NCBI GenBank assembly: GCA_023230525.1
Contig: JALNXE010000006.1
Location: forward strand, 11,866-75,865
Direction of reading: 5' to 3'
Source of the DNA: Desulfobulbaceae bacterium
GTDB taxonomy: Bacteria > Desulfobacterota > Desulfobulbia > Desulfobulbales > SURF-16
DNA: 64,000 nucleotides
In this document: positions 46,665-56,495 of the stretch, piece after piece
How positions within the stretch are numbered: position 1 is the stretch's first letter
Layout: each line of letters starts with the position of its first letter
Position numbers and translations under genes: made by a program
Notes under the pieces: model-generated
Seen by the model: only the letters and a program-made list of their open reading frames with translations
Databases searched by the model: none
Told to the model about the DNA's origin: nothing

Positions 46665-47603
46665 ATGATCATTAAAGAAAAAGACTCACGGGAGTCTGAC
46701 ATAGCATTACTTGAGAGTGTGCTGGCGCAGGATCTCCCCCAGCAGAAAAGTGACCTTGTTAAAAAGGAACTCGCCTCGCTACGTAAAGGTGTGAAGGGAG
46801 AGGAGGATGCTGCTTATCTCATTAATTTTGATTTTGGCAGTTCCAAGAACTGGGCAGTTCTGCATGATCTCCGTCTTGAGGTAAATGGCCAGGTGGCGCA
46901 AATTGACCATCTGCTCATTAACCGTTTTTTTGAGTTTTATGTGCTTGAATCAAAAAATTTTTCATACGGGATGAAAATCGAGGAGGATGGGGATTTTCTT
47001 GTTTACTATAATAAGCAATATCATGGCATCCCCTCCCCCATCGAGCAGAACAGAAGGCACATCAAGGTTCTGGAGGAATGCCTCAAGATGCATGATATCA
47101 TGCCTAAAAGGCTTGGCATCCCGATCAAGCCGAATTTTATTAATTATGTTTTGATGTCTGCCGGTTCTCGTGTCATCAGACCGAAGAAAAGTGCAGTTGA
47201 CAGCAGTGCTGTGATAAAGGTTGATTCCTTACATTCCACTATTGATAAGAAGATAGACAATATGCAGCCCCTGGGCGCTCTGGCATGTGTCGCCAAACTG
47301 TCCAGCAGCGAGACAGTCATGGATATTGCACAGAGGATAGCAGCTCTCCATAAGCCAATCCAGATTGATTACGCAAAGCGGTTTGGTGTTGCTTCCCCGC
47401 AGGCGGATGCCGGCGAGACCCGGAAAAAGAGGCTCCCAACCCGCTCAACACGTTACTTTTGTTGGGCATGCAAAGAAGGAGTGCCGGATGTCGTGGCGGA
47501 ATATTGCTGGAGTTACAAGCATATTTACGACAATAAGGTGTACTGCAAGAAGTGCCAGAAGCGTGTTCTGGAAAAGCGCAATGCCAAGGTAAAGGGGCAG
47601 TAA
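46665..47603 (+). CDS. NERD-domain nuclease-like protein with zinc ribbon
   Basis: 312 residues from the ATG at 46665, with AGGA upstream; the frame extends to 46599 but the later start has the better site. The NERD domain (about 40-160) shows GEEDAAYLINFDF, then D81 in AQIDHLLI and E95-x-K97 in VLESKNF, a PD-(D/E)xK-like active site. The C-terminal ~60 residues carry CWAC and CKKC pairs (a zinc ribbon). NERD proteins are found with DNA-processing and defence genes. It lies 96 bases after the YgjP-like gene. Confidence 0.8.
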   Translation: MIIKEKDSRESDIALLESVLAQDLPQQKSDLVKKELASLRKGVKGEEDAAYLINFDFGSSKNWAVLHDLRLEVNGQVAQIDHLLINRFFEFYVLESKNFSYGMKIEEDGDFLVYYNKQYHGIPSPIEQNRRHIKVLEECLKMHDIMPKRLGIPIKPNFINYVLMSAGSRVIRPKKSAVDSSAVIKVDSLHSTIDKKIDNMQPLGALACVAKLSSSETVMDIAQRIAALHKPIQIDYAKRFGVASPQADAGETRKKRLPTRSTRYFCWACKEGVPDVVAEYCWSYKHIYDNKVYCKKCQKRVLEKRNAKVKGQ

Positions 47604-47607
47604 TGAG

Positions 47608-48402
47608 ATGCCGGAACGCGGCAAGCCTTCTTTCCACCGCTATATCGGCATCGACTACTCCGGCGCGGAAACCCCGGATTCCAGCCTGAAAGGGCTTCGG
47701 GTCTACCTGGGCGACCGCGAATCCTTGCCGGTTGAAATCGAACCGCCGCCCAGCCCGCGCAAGTACTGGACCCGGCGCGGCCTGGCCGAATGGCTGGCTG
47801 TGCGGTTGTCCGAGGACGTGCCGGCCATCGTCGGCATTGATCACGGTTTTTCCTTTCCCCTGCGCTATTTCGAAGTGCATTGGCTGGAGCCGTCCTGGCC
47901 GGCCTTTCTCGACGATTTTCAGCAGCATTGGCCGACGGATAAAGAACACACCTACGTCGATTTCGTTCGGGACGGTTTGCGGGGCGATGGCGCGGCCCGA
48001 TCCGGCAGCGCCCGCTGGCGGCGCATCACCGAGAAGCGGGCCGGGGCCAAGTCGGTCTTTCATTTCGACGTGCCCGGCTCGGTGGCCAAATCGACCCATG
48101 CCGGACTGCCCTGGCTGCGTTATCTGCGCAATCGGCTTGGTGAACGGGTCCACTTCTGGCCCTTTGACGGCTGGGAGATCCCTGCGGGCAAATCGGCGCT
48201 GGTCGAGGTCTATCCGTCGCTGTGGAGCAAGAGCTATCCACGGGAAGGCCGCACGCCCGACCAGCACGACGCTTATGTCGCCGCCGCCTGGCTCCGGCAG
48301 GTGGATACGGATGGCAGCCTCGGCAAATTCCTCATGCCCTCCATGCTGCCCGGCGAGTATCCCGTTGCCCAGGTCGAAGGGTGGATATTGGGGGTGATGT
48401 GA
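47608..48402 (+). CDS. DUF429-like RNase H-fold protein
   Basis: 264 residues. The N-terminal YIGIDYSGAETPD and an internal VGIDHGFSFP, with a late DQHDAYVAAAWLR, form the RNase H-like acidic pattern seen in DUF429 proteins. The gene is four bases after the NERD gene, suggesting co-expression. Biochemical role unknown. Confidence 0.65.
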   Translation: MPERGKPSFHRYIGIDYSGAETPDSSLKGLRVYLGDRESLPVEIEPPPSPRKYWTRRGLAEWLAVRLSEDVPAIVGIDHGFSFPLRYFEVHWLEPSWPAFLDDFQQHWPTDKEHTYVDFVRDGLRGDGAARSGSARWRRITEKRAGAKSVFHFDVPGSVAKSTHAGLPWLRYLRNRLGERVHFWPFDGWEIPAGKSALVEVYPSLWSKSYPREGRTPDQHDAYVAAAWLRQVDTDGSLGKFLMPSMLPGEYPVAQVEGWILGVM

Positions 48403-48589
48403 TGGGGGCACGGCAGCGTATTTTACGAAATGACCGCCGTGATTTTAAGCCGTTGTTCAAAAATATTAACGTAGCAGCGAATGCGGTAAACGGCATAAGG
48501 GGCCAGAACTGAACAAGCATCGTGATCAGTTCCTGTCCTGGCGCTGACGGCAACAGTTTCCCCGGCGGCAAAAATATGGGCGGAAGGCT
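48403..48589. other. Intergenic stretch after the DUF429-like gene
   Basis: No gene supported here; together with the promoter and leader (to 48717) this gene-free stretch is 315 bases. Confidence 0.5.
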
Positions 48590-48618
48590 TTGAAAAATTA
48601 CCGGCATGGGTGTATAAT
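48590..48618 (+). promoter_or_regulatory. Strong sigma-70 promoter
   Basis: TTGAAA (48590-48595), exactly 17 bases, then TATAAT (48613-48618). It faces the small zinc-protein gene at 48718; the leader of about 95 bases contains a GC-rich hairpin (around 48660-48690). Confidence 0.8.
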
Positions 48619-48717
48619 ATTATTAATAATTATGGCATGTTAGAGTTAGGTTTCTGTTGCCGCCCTGCACGAGCGGGCCTTCGTGCTGAGAGTGAAAGAT
48701 CTCTCAAGGAAACGCCC

Positions 48718-48969
48718 ATGTTGCTGAGTGATATTGTCAAACAAGCCGAAGAAAAACCGAAAATTGACTGGGACGCCTACTGCCGCTGGAGGATCAGGCA
48801 CAGCAGCAGCCTGCTGGAGCCCGAGACTGTCCCGCTGGTGTGGAAATGTTCCTGCGGCGCGATCAATACCGTTGTGGCGGGGGAAAAATATGGCACATGC
48901 CGGCACTGCGGCCTGGTTTATCTCTCCTTTGCCAAGCAGGCAGCCGCTGCAAATGACGAGCTGGAATAA
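48718..48969 (+). CDS. Small zinc-ribbon protein
   Basis: 83 residues from the ATG at 48718, with AAGGAAA upstream (the open frame reaches 48610, inside the promoter, so that start is rejected). CSCG and CRHCG pairs form a likely zinc ribbon. It has its own strong promoter and ends 12 bases before the convergent RecQ-type gene. Function unknown. Confidence 0.65.
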   Translation: MLLSDIVKQAEEKPKIDWDAYCRWRIRHSSSLLEPETVPLVWKCSCGAINTVVAGEKYGTCRHCGLVYLSFAKQAAAANDELE

Positions 48970-48980
48970 TGTTATATAGC

Positions 48981-51900
48981 TCACGACTTCAATATGTTTA
49001 CCACTTCGAAAGTTGAATCCGAAGCATTACCATCAGCCCGATAGGTGATCTCTGCCAGAGGCACCTCCCACTGGTCAACCTGGCAGAGCGGACGATACTC
49101 CTCCCCTGAATCCTCGCGAAGGCGTTGCACCAGGGCCAGCACCGTGATCCGTTCGATGCTGGCCAGCCGGTTTTTCCAAGTCTCGCCCGCTGCTTTGGAG
49201 AGCCGGGCGACAAGATTCCCCAGCTCATCATGCAACCCGATAAAATTTCCGTTCGCTGCCGCCCGGAGGGAATCGCCCGGCATGAGCGCGGCAAGATGTT
49301 GGTGAATGCGATTTTGCGCAGGCAGGCGGCCGGCATAATCGAGAAAAAGATCCTCCATCCCCAGTAAAGCGTAGCGGTGGCGCAGTATCCTGTCATCCGG
49401 GGCATGGGGCGTGAGCGGCTGGCGGTTGCAGATAAAATCTCCCTGGAGGAGGCCGGTATGGATATTCGGCATATCCTGCCGGTCAAAAAGGCAGAGGGTC
49501 TCTTTGGCGCGGGTCATGGCCACATAGCAGGTTCGCCGTTCTTCCTCCACCTCCTTTGGATTTTTTGCGTATCCCCATCCGCCCGGCACAAAGACATGGG
49601 GAAATTCCATCCCCTTGGCGGCATGCACCGTACTCAGGAAAATGCCGGTGCCGAGGGTCTGATCCCGTTTTTGCTCGGCCAGGTTTTCATAAAGGTGCTC
49701 AGTGATGTAGCTCGGAGACTGCTGGGCGTTGCCGCTTTCCTCCCGCCAGTCGTCCAGGAATTTTTTCAGCAGCTCCCGCCATGGATTGAAAACGTTTTTT
49801 CCCGGGTGATTATCGACAATTTCCAGCAAATCCGTGGCGGACAGCAGTTCGTCATGACGGGATTTCAGTTCGGCCATGAATTGCCGGATCTCGCGGAGGC
49901 GATGCAGGGGCGGGGTTTTGTCCCGGTCAATCGCCCAGATAACCGGAATGTCCCGTTGGTCGCATAAAGCGCGAATGGGAGCGAGTTCGTCCCTGGTTCT
50001 GGCCAGTACGGCGCAGTCCGACCAGTCGAGGGCGGGATTACGCTGCCGCAAACGCAGCAGCTCTTCCACCAGGGCCGCTGCCTGATGACCCGCCTCTGTG
50101 ACCCGAACAATCTGCACCCGGCCCTTTGCAACCGGATCAAGTTCTTCCCAGGAGCCGCCCGGCGGGAGCTGCTCCCTCCCCTGGTTGATCCGGATAGCGG
50201 TGTCGGTTTTCATCCGGTCGTGGTTATGCATGATCAAGGCGTTGGCCGCGGCAATGATATGGGCCGATGACCGGTAGTTTTCCACCAGGTAGTGGATTTT
50301 TGCCTGGTAATCCTGCTGGAAGCGCCGGATAAACTCCACATTGGCGCCGCGAAAGGTGTAAATGTTCTGGTCGTCATCCCCCACCACCAGCAGCGCCAGC
50401 CTGCTGTCCGGATCGCTTAAGGTGCGTCCGGCAATCGCTGAAATCAGCTGGTATTGATCGCTATCGATGTCCTGGTACTCATCCACCAGAATATAACGAT
50501 ACCCCGCCAGGAGCCGCTCCCGCAGTTCATCGCTTTCCAGGCAGGTCAATTCAACCTGCCCGTTCAGCAGCCGGACCGCCTCGGGAATCACGGTTTTGAA
50601 ATCATCGTTCTGCATCCTCCGGCCTTCGGCCCGCTCGGCAAAGGAAGAGCCGGTCAGCCGCATGGCCAGACCGTGATAGGTGAGCACGGTGACTCCTCTG
50701 GCATCAGGGCCGACCAGCTCGAAGAGCCGCCGTCGCAAGGTGTTAGCCGCGTTACGGTTGAAGCAGAGGATGAGGATGCTGCGGGGCGGGGCGCGCTTCA
50801 CCCGCAACAGAAAGGCGCAGCGGTGGGCCACCACCCGGGTCTTGCCGGAGCCCGGACCGGCCAGCACCAGCATGTTTTCCTGGGGAGCCGCGGTGACGAT
50901 GGCTATCTGCACCGGATTGGCCAGGTTATCCACGATCCGGTGAAAAGAGTTCTGACTGGTGGCCCGGTCAATCACGTTTTTGCGGCCGGGGAAAAAGCGC
51001 TGGATAAAGTTGCTGCGATCGGTGGAAAAGTAGGCCAGGACCAGATCCAGGGCCTGGCGGATTTTTTCAAGACCCAGCCGGGCATACTCGTTCATCACAT
51101 GGACCTGGAAAACCCGCTCTTTATAGTGCTGCTCCAGGGGGCTGAAATCATCCTTGAGATAGCGGCGCTTGCTTGCTTCAGGAATGATGCGGATGGTCAT
51201 GGCCTGGCGGAAAACCGCCAGCCCCTGCTGGAGAATGATAACCTGCTGTTCGTGCAGAAACATCAGGGCGCGGTCAATGGCCGCCAGGCTGTCCTTGAGC
51301 TGGCCGGCCAGGAAGAGATGGCCGCGGAGCGCCAGGGCCAGGTCATCCATGGAAAAGTTGACCAGCAGTTCGCCGCTGGCCGGAGTGTTGGCCGGAATTT
51401 TGGCAAAGATGGCGTCCAGGATCACCCTGGCCACCAGTCGTCTCTTCTCGGCCGTGGCCAGCAGGGCGGGCCAGTCGCGGTTCAATTTGAGCCGGTAGTG
51501 GTCCTGGCCGAAATAGCGGAATTCAATGCTGCCGCGGTTGCCAGCCAGGCCTTTACCGTCCAGGGCCAGGCTTTTCAGGAGGTTGCGCAGCAGTTCGGGG
51601 AGGCTTTCCTGGCCTTCATCCGCCAGGCGCTGATTCAGCCGGCGCAGGGACAGATCGAGCCAGCCCTCCGCCTCGGGCTCGGTTTCCTGCATGAGCTGGA
51701 GCATGGCCATCTCCAGTCTGCAGACCTTGTCAAAGCGCAGGAGGGAATGATCGCCGACTTTGTAGCGCACAAAGGCGTTCAGCAGCATCCCCTGTTTGAG
51801 CAGCCCTGCTTCGGTCATGGCATGGAGATCCCGTAATACCAGCTGGGTATCCCCGGAGATGGCAAGAGGCCCGGTAACCTTCTCCCTCTCCCTGAACTCG

Positions 51901-54224
51901 GGAAGTTCGGCCAGTTCATCGGCGCTCATTGCCTCATTCAACTTGGCGTTGAACAAGGCCTGCAGGATGGCCAGCCACCGCTTTTTCCGCCCTGCGGAAA
52001 TACCCAAGAGGGCGATTTTCCGCTCGGCCTCTTCCAGGTTGCGGACCAGGGGCAGACCCTGGAAGACCCTGGTGTTGTTCTGGTTGCGCTCAATAAATCC
52101 GGCCCGTTCCAGCCAGGAAACCGCCGTTTTCACCTTGGTGTCGGCCATCCGGTCATCGCTGTCGAAACGGGTTTGCACCTCCTCATCCCGCAGCAGCTCG
52201 CCGCTGGTGATGACCACCTGGTTGTCTTTATTTCGTTTGGCGCGGCGCAGGCCCCGGAGAATCTGGCTGATGTCATGCCGGGTCAACTCAGACAGTCCCT
52301 CCAGCCTGAACTGAGTTTCGATATCATTTTCGTTATAGAGGAGGACGCACTCCGCGTCTTTGCTGTCCCGCCCGGCCCGGCCCGCCTCCTGCAGGTAGTT
52401 TTCCAGCGATCCGGGGATATTGGCATGAATCACCAGCCGCACGTTATCCTTGTCGATTCCCATGCCGAAGGCGTTGGTGGCGCAGATGACCTGGATTTGG
52501 CCGCTGAGGAATTCTTCCTGGATGCGGCGTTTCACCGGCGCCTCCAGACCGGCATGGAAGGCCTCGACCCGCCAGCCCTTTTTGGATAAAAAATCTCTGA
52601 TGTTTTCCGTTTCATTTCTGGTGGCGGCATAGATGATGGCCGAGCCGAGCTCCGGCTTCGGGAGACGCCCGGCCAGGATCTGGTGCATGCGCTCGTTGCG
52701 CTCGGCGCTGTTGATCAGCTGGACCTCGAAGGAAAGATTGCTCCGTTCCACCCCGCCTTCGAAAACCTCCAGTTCCTGTCCCAGTTCCCGGCGGAAATGG
52801 TCGGTGATCTCCTCGATCACGTCCCGTTTGGCCGTGGCGGTGAAACAGGCGACCGGCGGGATGGGAGTCTGCTGTCTGGCGGCAAACTCCCGGATGAAGC
52901 GGGAGGCGTACAGATAATCGGGACGGAAATCGTGGCCCCACTTCGACAGGCAGTGGGCCTCATCAAAGACCCAGCAGCCGATTTCCCGCTGGCTGATGCT
53001 ATCGGTCACTGATTTGTTGCGCAGCTGCTCCGGGGAGATATAAAGGATGGCAATATCTCCCAGCCGGACCCGCTCCAGCACCTCGCCCCTTTCCGGCGGG
53101 GTCAGCATGCCGTAGATGGCGGCGGCGAACATGGTGCCGGTCTTGGCCGCCAGGCCGTCAACCTGATCCTTCATCAGGGCCTGCAGCGGGGAGATGATAA
53201 CAGTCAAAACCCCCCGCCGGAAATTGCGCACCAGGGCCGGAATCTGGTAGCAGAGGGATTTTCCGCCGCCGGTGGGCAGGATGGCGAGCTGGGGCTTGTC
53301 GCGCATGCCGCGGCCGACAATAGCCTCCTGCAGGCTGCTGCCGTTTTGGGTGGCCGGAGTCGCGCGGAAGGCCGGATAGCCGAAGAGCCTTGCCAATTGC
53401 CGGCAGGGATTATGGGTGGTCTGGCACCAGGCGCAGGACGGATTGGCGCAGGGGGTCTCCCGCAGCTGCTTCAGGATCGGCACGACATCGTGAAACCGGT
53501 GACGCACCCAGGGCGGCAGAACGGAATTGTAGCCGGCCACCCGCAGCCAGGCCAGGCAGTAAGCCAGGGCGGGCCGGGTTTGCGGATCGGCCGGATATGC
53601 CTGACTGTGCGCCGTGACGGCTGTACTGCAAGCTTTGCCCCGAACTTGTCGCTGAAAGATGGCGAACGCCTCGTTTTGCGTGATCTCTGCGGCCCCGATG
53701 GCGGCAAAGACTTCCCGTAGTCCTTCGCTGCGCAGTGAAGGGTGCCCGCCCCCGGCAAAGCAGAAGCGATAAAAGGCGGGGACATCCGGTTCGGTTTTGA
53801 GCAGAGCGGCAAAGCTCTGCCATTGGTCGTTAAACACCGAGGCCGCCAGGCGGGCATCGGCAACCGGATTATTCAGCGAATCCCTGATCAGCTTGTAATT
53901 TTTCACCAGCCGGTGGTAAGGATTCTCCGGAAATGCCAGGGGTGAGAGATACAGCGTATCAACAACCGGCTTTTGCAGGAGGCGCAGATGGGGCGCAAGG
54001 GCTGCCAGGCATGGCAGATCATGGCCAAGCAGGTTATGCCCCAGCAGGTAACCGGCTGAATCCGCCAGTTCATCCAGCTCGCTTAGCGCCGCACTCAGGC
54101 TGAAGCGGCCTTTCCTTTCCAGGGTGCGTTCACGGTAAACCGCGCCGATATGAAAGATTTCATCCCTTTCATTGGTTTCCAGATCCAGCAACAGGCAGTT
54201 TTCAACAAAATCTTGACCGCTCAC
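48981..54224 (-). CDS. Exonuclease-RecQ helicase-UvrD helicase fusion
   Basis: 1747 residues from a GTG start. Order: a DEDD-type 3'-5' exonuclease (LLLDLETNERDEIFHIGAVY, about 12-31); a RecQ-type SF2 helicase with Walker A PTGGGKS (about 317-323), DEAHCLSKWGHDFRP (about 420), and the RecQ tail (GMGIDKDNVRLVIH, QEAGRAGRDS); a linker with wH-like domains; and an SF1 UvrD/PcrA-type helicase with AGPGSGKTR (about 1122-1130), VDEYQDIDSDQYQ (about 1246) and a C-terminal HAAKGMEFPHVF. It should unwind DNA in both directions and trim ends, in repair or in defence. Its neighbours are defence-related, but it is also found as a chromosomal gene in this lineage. Confidence 0.88.
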   Translation of the reverse strand: MSGQDFVENCLLLDLETNERDEIFHIGAVYRERTLERKGRFSLSAALSELDELADSAGYLLGHNLLGHDLPCLAALAPHLRLLQKPVVDTLYLSPLAFPENPYHRLVKNYKLIRDSLNNPVADARLAASVFNDQWQSFAALLKTEPDVPAFYRFCFAGGGHPSLRSEGLREVFAAIGAAEITQNEAFAIFQRQVRGKACSTAVTAHSQAYPADPQTRPALAYCLAWLRVAGYNSVLPPWVRHRFHDVVPILKQLRETPCANPSCAWCQTTHNPCRQLARLFGYPAFRATPATQNGSSLQEAIVGRGMRDKPQLAILPTGGGKSLCYQIPALVRNFRRGVLTVIISPLQALMKDQVDGLAAKTGTMFAAAIYGMLTPPERGEVLERVRLGDIAILYISPEQLRNKSVTDSISQREIGCWVFDEAHCLSKWGHDFRPDYLYASRFIREFAARQQTPIPPVACFTATAKRDVIEEITDHFRRELGQELEVFEGGVERSNLSFEVQLINSAERNERMHQILAGRLPKPELGSAIIYAATRNETENIRDFLSKKGWRVEAFHAGLEAPVKRRIQEEFLSGQIQVICATNAFGMGIDKDNVRLVIHANIPGSLENYLQEAGRAGRDSKDAECVLLYNENDIETQFRLEGLSELTRHDISQILRGLRRAKRNKDNQVVITSGELLRDEEVQTRFDSDDRMADTKVKTAVSWLERAGFIERNQNNTRVFQGLPLVRNLEEAERKIALLGISAGRKKRWLAILQALFNAKLNEAMSADELAELPEFREREKVTGPLAISGDTQLVLRDLHAMTEAGLLKQGMLLNAFVRYKVGDHSLLRFDKVCRLEMAMLQLMQETEPEAEGWLDLSLRRLNQRLADEGQESLPELLRNLLKSLALDGKGLAGNRGSIEFRYFGQDHYRLKLNRDWPALLATAEKRRLVARVILDAIFAKIPANTPASGELLVNFSMDDLALALRGHLFLAGQLKDSLAAIDRALMFLHEQQVIILQQGLAVFRQAMTIRIIPEASKRRYLKDDFSPLEQHYKERVFQVHVMNEYARLGLEKIRQALDLVLAYFSTDRSNFIQRFFPGRKNVIDRATSQNSFHRIVDNLANPVQIAIVTAAPQENMLVLAGPGSGKTRVVAHRCAFLLRVKRAPPRSILILCFNRNAANTLRRRLFELVGPDARGVTVLTYHGLAMRLTGSSFAERAEGRRMQNDDFKTVIPEAVRLLNGQVELTCLESDELRERLLAGYRYILVDEYQDIDSDQYQLISAIAGRTLSDPDSRLALLVVGDDDQNIYTFRGANVEFIRRFQQDYQAKIHYLVENYRSSAHIIAAANALIMHNHDRMKTDTAIRINQGREQLPPGGSWEELDPVAKGRVQIVRVTEAGHQAAALVEELLRLRQRNPALDWSDCAVLARTRDELAPIRALCDQRDIPVIWAIDRDKTPPLHRLREIRQFMAELKSRHDELLSATDLLEIVDNHPGKNVFNPWRELLKKFLDDWREESGNAQQSPSYITEHLYENLAEQKRDQTLGTGIFLSTVHAAKGMEFPHVFVPGGWGYAKNPKEVEEERRTCYVAMTRAKETLCLFDRQDMPNIHTGLLQGDFICNRQPLTPHAPDDRILRHRYALLGMEDLFLDYAGRLPAQNRIHQHLAALMPGDSLRAAANGNFIGLHDELGNLVARLSKAAGETWKNRLASIERITVLALVQRLREDSGEEYRPLCQVDQWEVPLAEITYRADGNASDSTFEVVNILKS

Positions 54225-54446
54225 CGTTTGTGGCCTTTTACTGGTTGGAAGCTGCCGGGGGACATGAGAATATTCGTAACAAATTTCCTATGATAGCCAT
54301 TTTCCGAGTGTAGCATGTTCAACGGGCGGGCGCCAGGAGTCAATGAGGTGGCAGGGTTTTAATGGACACTTTCTTAAATCCAGGGGTCAATGAAAGCTTG
54401 TTGGGGCGCGGGAAACGCGAGATTGCCTTGAAGTAGGACAGCTATT

Positions 54447-56018
54447 TTAGAGCCGCGGCAGGAGGCCCGGATCGCGCGCAGCGGAGAAATCCGGCCCGGC
54501 CGGCAGTTGGCTGTCCAGGGCCGTGATCCGGCCGGAGACCTGCAGCAGGGTGAGAATGAGCCCCGCCCAGCCCGTTGTTCTGCCCTGTCTGATCAGTGAT
54601 CTCAGGGGTGCCATGCAAACCGCGATGATCCGGCAGGTGGCGGCAAATGACCGGGAGGTCCGCGTAACCGTGGCAATGAATTGGTTAATCTTTTCCTGGT
54701 CACCGCAGGTATTGATAAACACCTTGAAATCAAGATCCCTGCCATGTTGCATCATGATATGGCGCGGGTCTGATCCCGGCAGCTCCCTCTGGCAGAGACG
54801 GTCAAGCTGGCCGGGAAAGGCCTGCAGGGCCTGGCGGGCGATATCATAGGCGGTCATGGCCTGATGATAAACCAGCCTTGAGATATTTCTGCCGATCCCC
54901 ACCGTCTTGCCCCCGGCTTGCCGTTGCAGGTTGTGGAGCCAGCCGCTTGTTCTGCCCAGTCCGTCCCACATCTGCCCGCCCAGCGCCTGCGCCGTCTGCC
55001 AGATGATTTCCAGCTGTTCAGGCTGTTTGGCCACCAGATGAGAGATCATGGCGGATTTTTCAGGGGGGGCAAGGCCTTTCCCGGCCCGGATGGCGGCGGC
55101 AATCATGCGGAAAAATGCCGGGAACTCGCAGGCAAAACGCTGGGCCAGCAAGGGGCTTTCCTCTTTTTTACCATGGTCCTGCCAGTAAGCGGTCAGGGCG
55201 CTACACAGCCTGGTATCATTGCGCAACAGCAGAATTTGCGGGGCGGGCTGGAAGAATTCTTTTTCCTGGAAGCCCGCCGGCGTGACATCGTAACCGGCCA
55301 GCCACAACTCCACCCTGGCCATGCAGGCGGCAAAGGCAAAAAGAGGATGATCAAGATTATTGGGCAGCGGGTGCCCGGCGGCCAATCCTTCGACCAGCAG
55401 GTCCTGGTCAAAGAGCAGGCTAATGGTGGCCGGGCAGACCTCAGGCCGGAGATCTCCAGGCAGCTGCAGGAAGGCGGCGACGCCCTGCAAGTGAAGCAGA
55501 CCGGCAGTCAGTTTGGCCGGCTCGGTGAAGGCCGGGGTGTCGGTCAAGCCCAGCACATGCAGGCGCAGGGCAATGGCCCGTTCCAGGGCGGGACATGGGC
55601 CATTGCCGGCAAACCAGCGGTCGATATCGCCTTGTCTTTCAAAACTGACCAGCTCCTGCAGGGCCTGCCAGGTCTGCCGGCCCACCCAGCCGTCTTCGGT
55701 CAGTCCGGCGTCCTGTTGAAATTTTTTGGTGGCACGGGTCAAGAGGAGGTCAATAATGGGCAGGCCGGAATCATGGCCTAAATAGCCAAGGCAGGCCAGG
55801 CGGCTGCGGATCGTGCGGATCCTGGAGGCATCGGCAGACTCACGGGGCTCCTCTTCCGGCAGGGGATTGAAGATGCCGCTGGTTCTGGCGAGATCAAAAT
55901 CCCGCGCCAGGGCGCTCAGGTTGTTGAAGAGCACCTCGTCCGGGCCATGGCGAGCCGCCTGCGGTGCGAGTACCGTCTGTCGGAAATGGTCCAGCCCCTG
56001 TGCCAAGTTGATAATCAT
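54447..56018 (-). CDS. Peptidoglycan-binding-domain protein
   Basis: 523 residues. A PG_binding_1 repeat lies at about 65-120 (IRSRLACLGYLG, TKKFQQDAGLTEDGWVGRQTWQAL). No signal peptide is visible at this start and the rest is helical and unrecognised. It forms a three-gene minus-strand group with the genes at 56082 and 56496. Cytoplasmic PG-binding proteins of this kind appear in toxin-delivery or envelope-associated clusters; the role here is unknown. Confidence 0.65.
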   Translation of the reverse strand: MIINLAQGLDHFRQTVLAPQAARHGPDEVLFNNLSALARDFDLARTSGIFNPLPEEEPRESADASRIRTIRSRLACLGYLGHDSGLPIIDLLLTRATKKFQQDAGLTEDGWVGRQTWQALQELVSFERQGDIDRWFAGNGPCPALERAIALRLHVLGLTDTPAFTEPAKLTAGLLHLQGVAAFLQLPGDLRPEVCPATISLLFDQDLLVEGLAAGHPLPNNLDHPLFAFAACMARVELWLAGYDVTPAGFQEKEFFQPAPQILLLRNDTRLCSALTAYWQDHGKKEESPLLAQRFACEFPAFFRMIAAAIRAGKGLAPPEKSAMISHLVAKQPEQLEIIWQTAQALGGQMWDGLGRTSGWLHNLQRQAGGKTVGIGRNISRLVYHQAMTAYDIARQALQAFPGQLDRLCQRELPGSDPRHIMMQHGRDLDFKVFINTCGDQEKINQFIATVTRTSRSFAATCRIIAVCMAPLRSLIRQGRTTGWAGLILTLLQVSGRITALDSQLPAGPDFSAARDPGLLPRL

Positions 56019-56081
56019 TTTTTCCGGGAAACGAGGCGGCCGCCTCCCCTTACCCGGTGCGGCCGCCTGGGTCAGAATTGA

Positions 56082-56444
56082 TTATTGACCGCCGATGCCG
56101 ATGACATTGGCAAAAAGCGACAGCATGGCCTCCCTGGTCTCCATGCCGGCCTGCACCGCGGCAGCATGGGCCCGCTGCACATGGGGCGGCAGGTCGTTCT
56201 CCGAGGTCAGCAGAAAGGTGTCGCCGTCCAGATTTATCTTGGTCATGGCGGCAAGCTTCAGTGTGCCGGATACCTTGACCTTTTTCAGCACCGACTCGAA
56301 ACTTGCGAGATTGACCTCTTGGTCCTTGTCAAAGAGCACTTCGAGATCGCCCGTGTAGGTCTGGACCTCCAGCGACGTCAGGTCGCAGGTCGCGTCCCGC
56401 AGGGCCTCAAGCGCTGCGCGTAATCCTCGTCTTTCCTCTGGCAT
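56082..56444 (-). CDS. Hypothetical small protein
   Basis: 120 residues from the ATG at 56444, chosen for the AAGGAG seven bases upstream (the frame extends to 56465). It has an acidic middle (TYTGDLEVLFDKDQEVN) and two amphipathic segments; no known domain. It lies between the PG-binding protein and the DUF6765 protein and probably shares their transcript. Confidence 0.6.
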   Translation of the reverse strand: MPEERRGLRAALEALRDATCDLTSLEVQTYTGDLEVLFDKDQEVNLASFESVLKKVKVSGTLKLAAMTKINLDGDTFLLTSENDLPPHVQRAHAAAVQAGMETREAMLSLFANVIGIGGQ

Positions 56445-56495
56445 AGCATGTCTCCTTTTTGTCAATTGTCAGGCCCTTGCGGTCTGTTTGGGCTT

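Noticed and set aside
50454..51836. 460-residue frame opposite the RecQ-UvrD fusion
   Set aside because: Antisense shadow of a gene with intact motifs.
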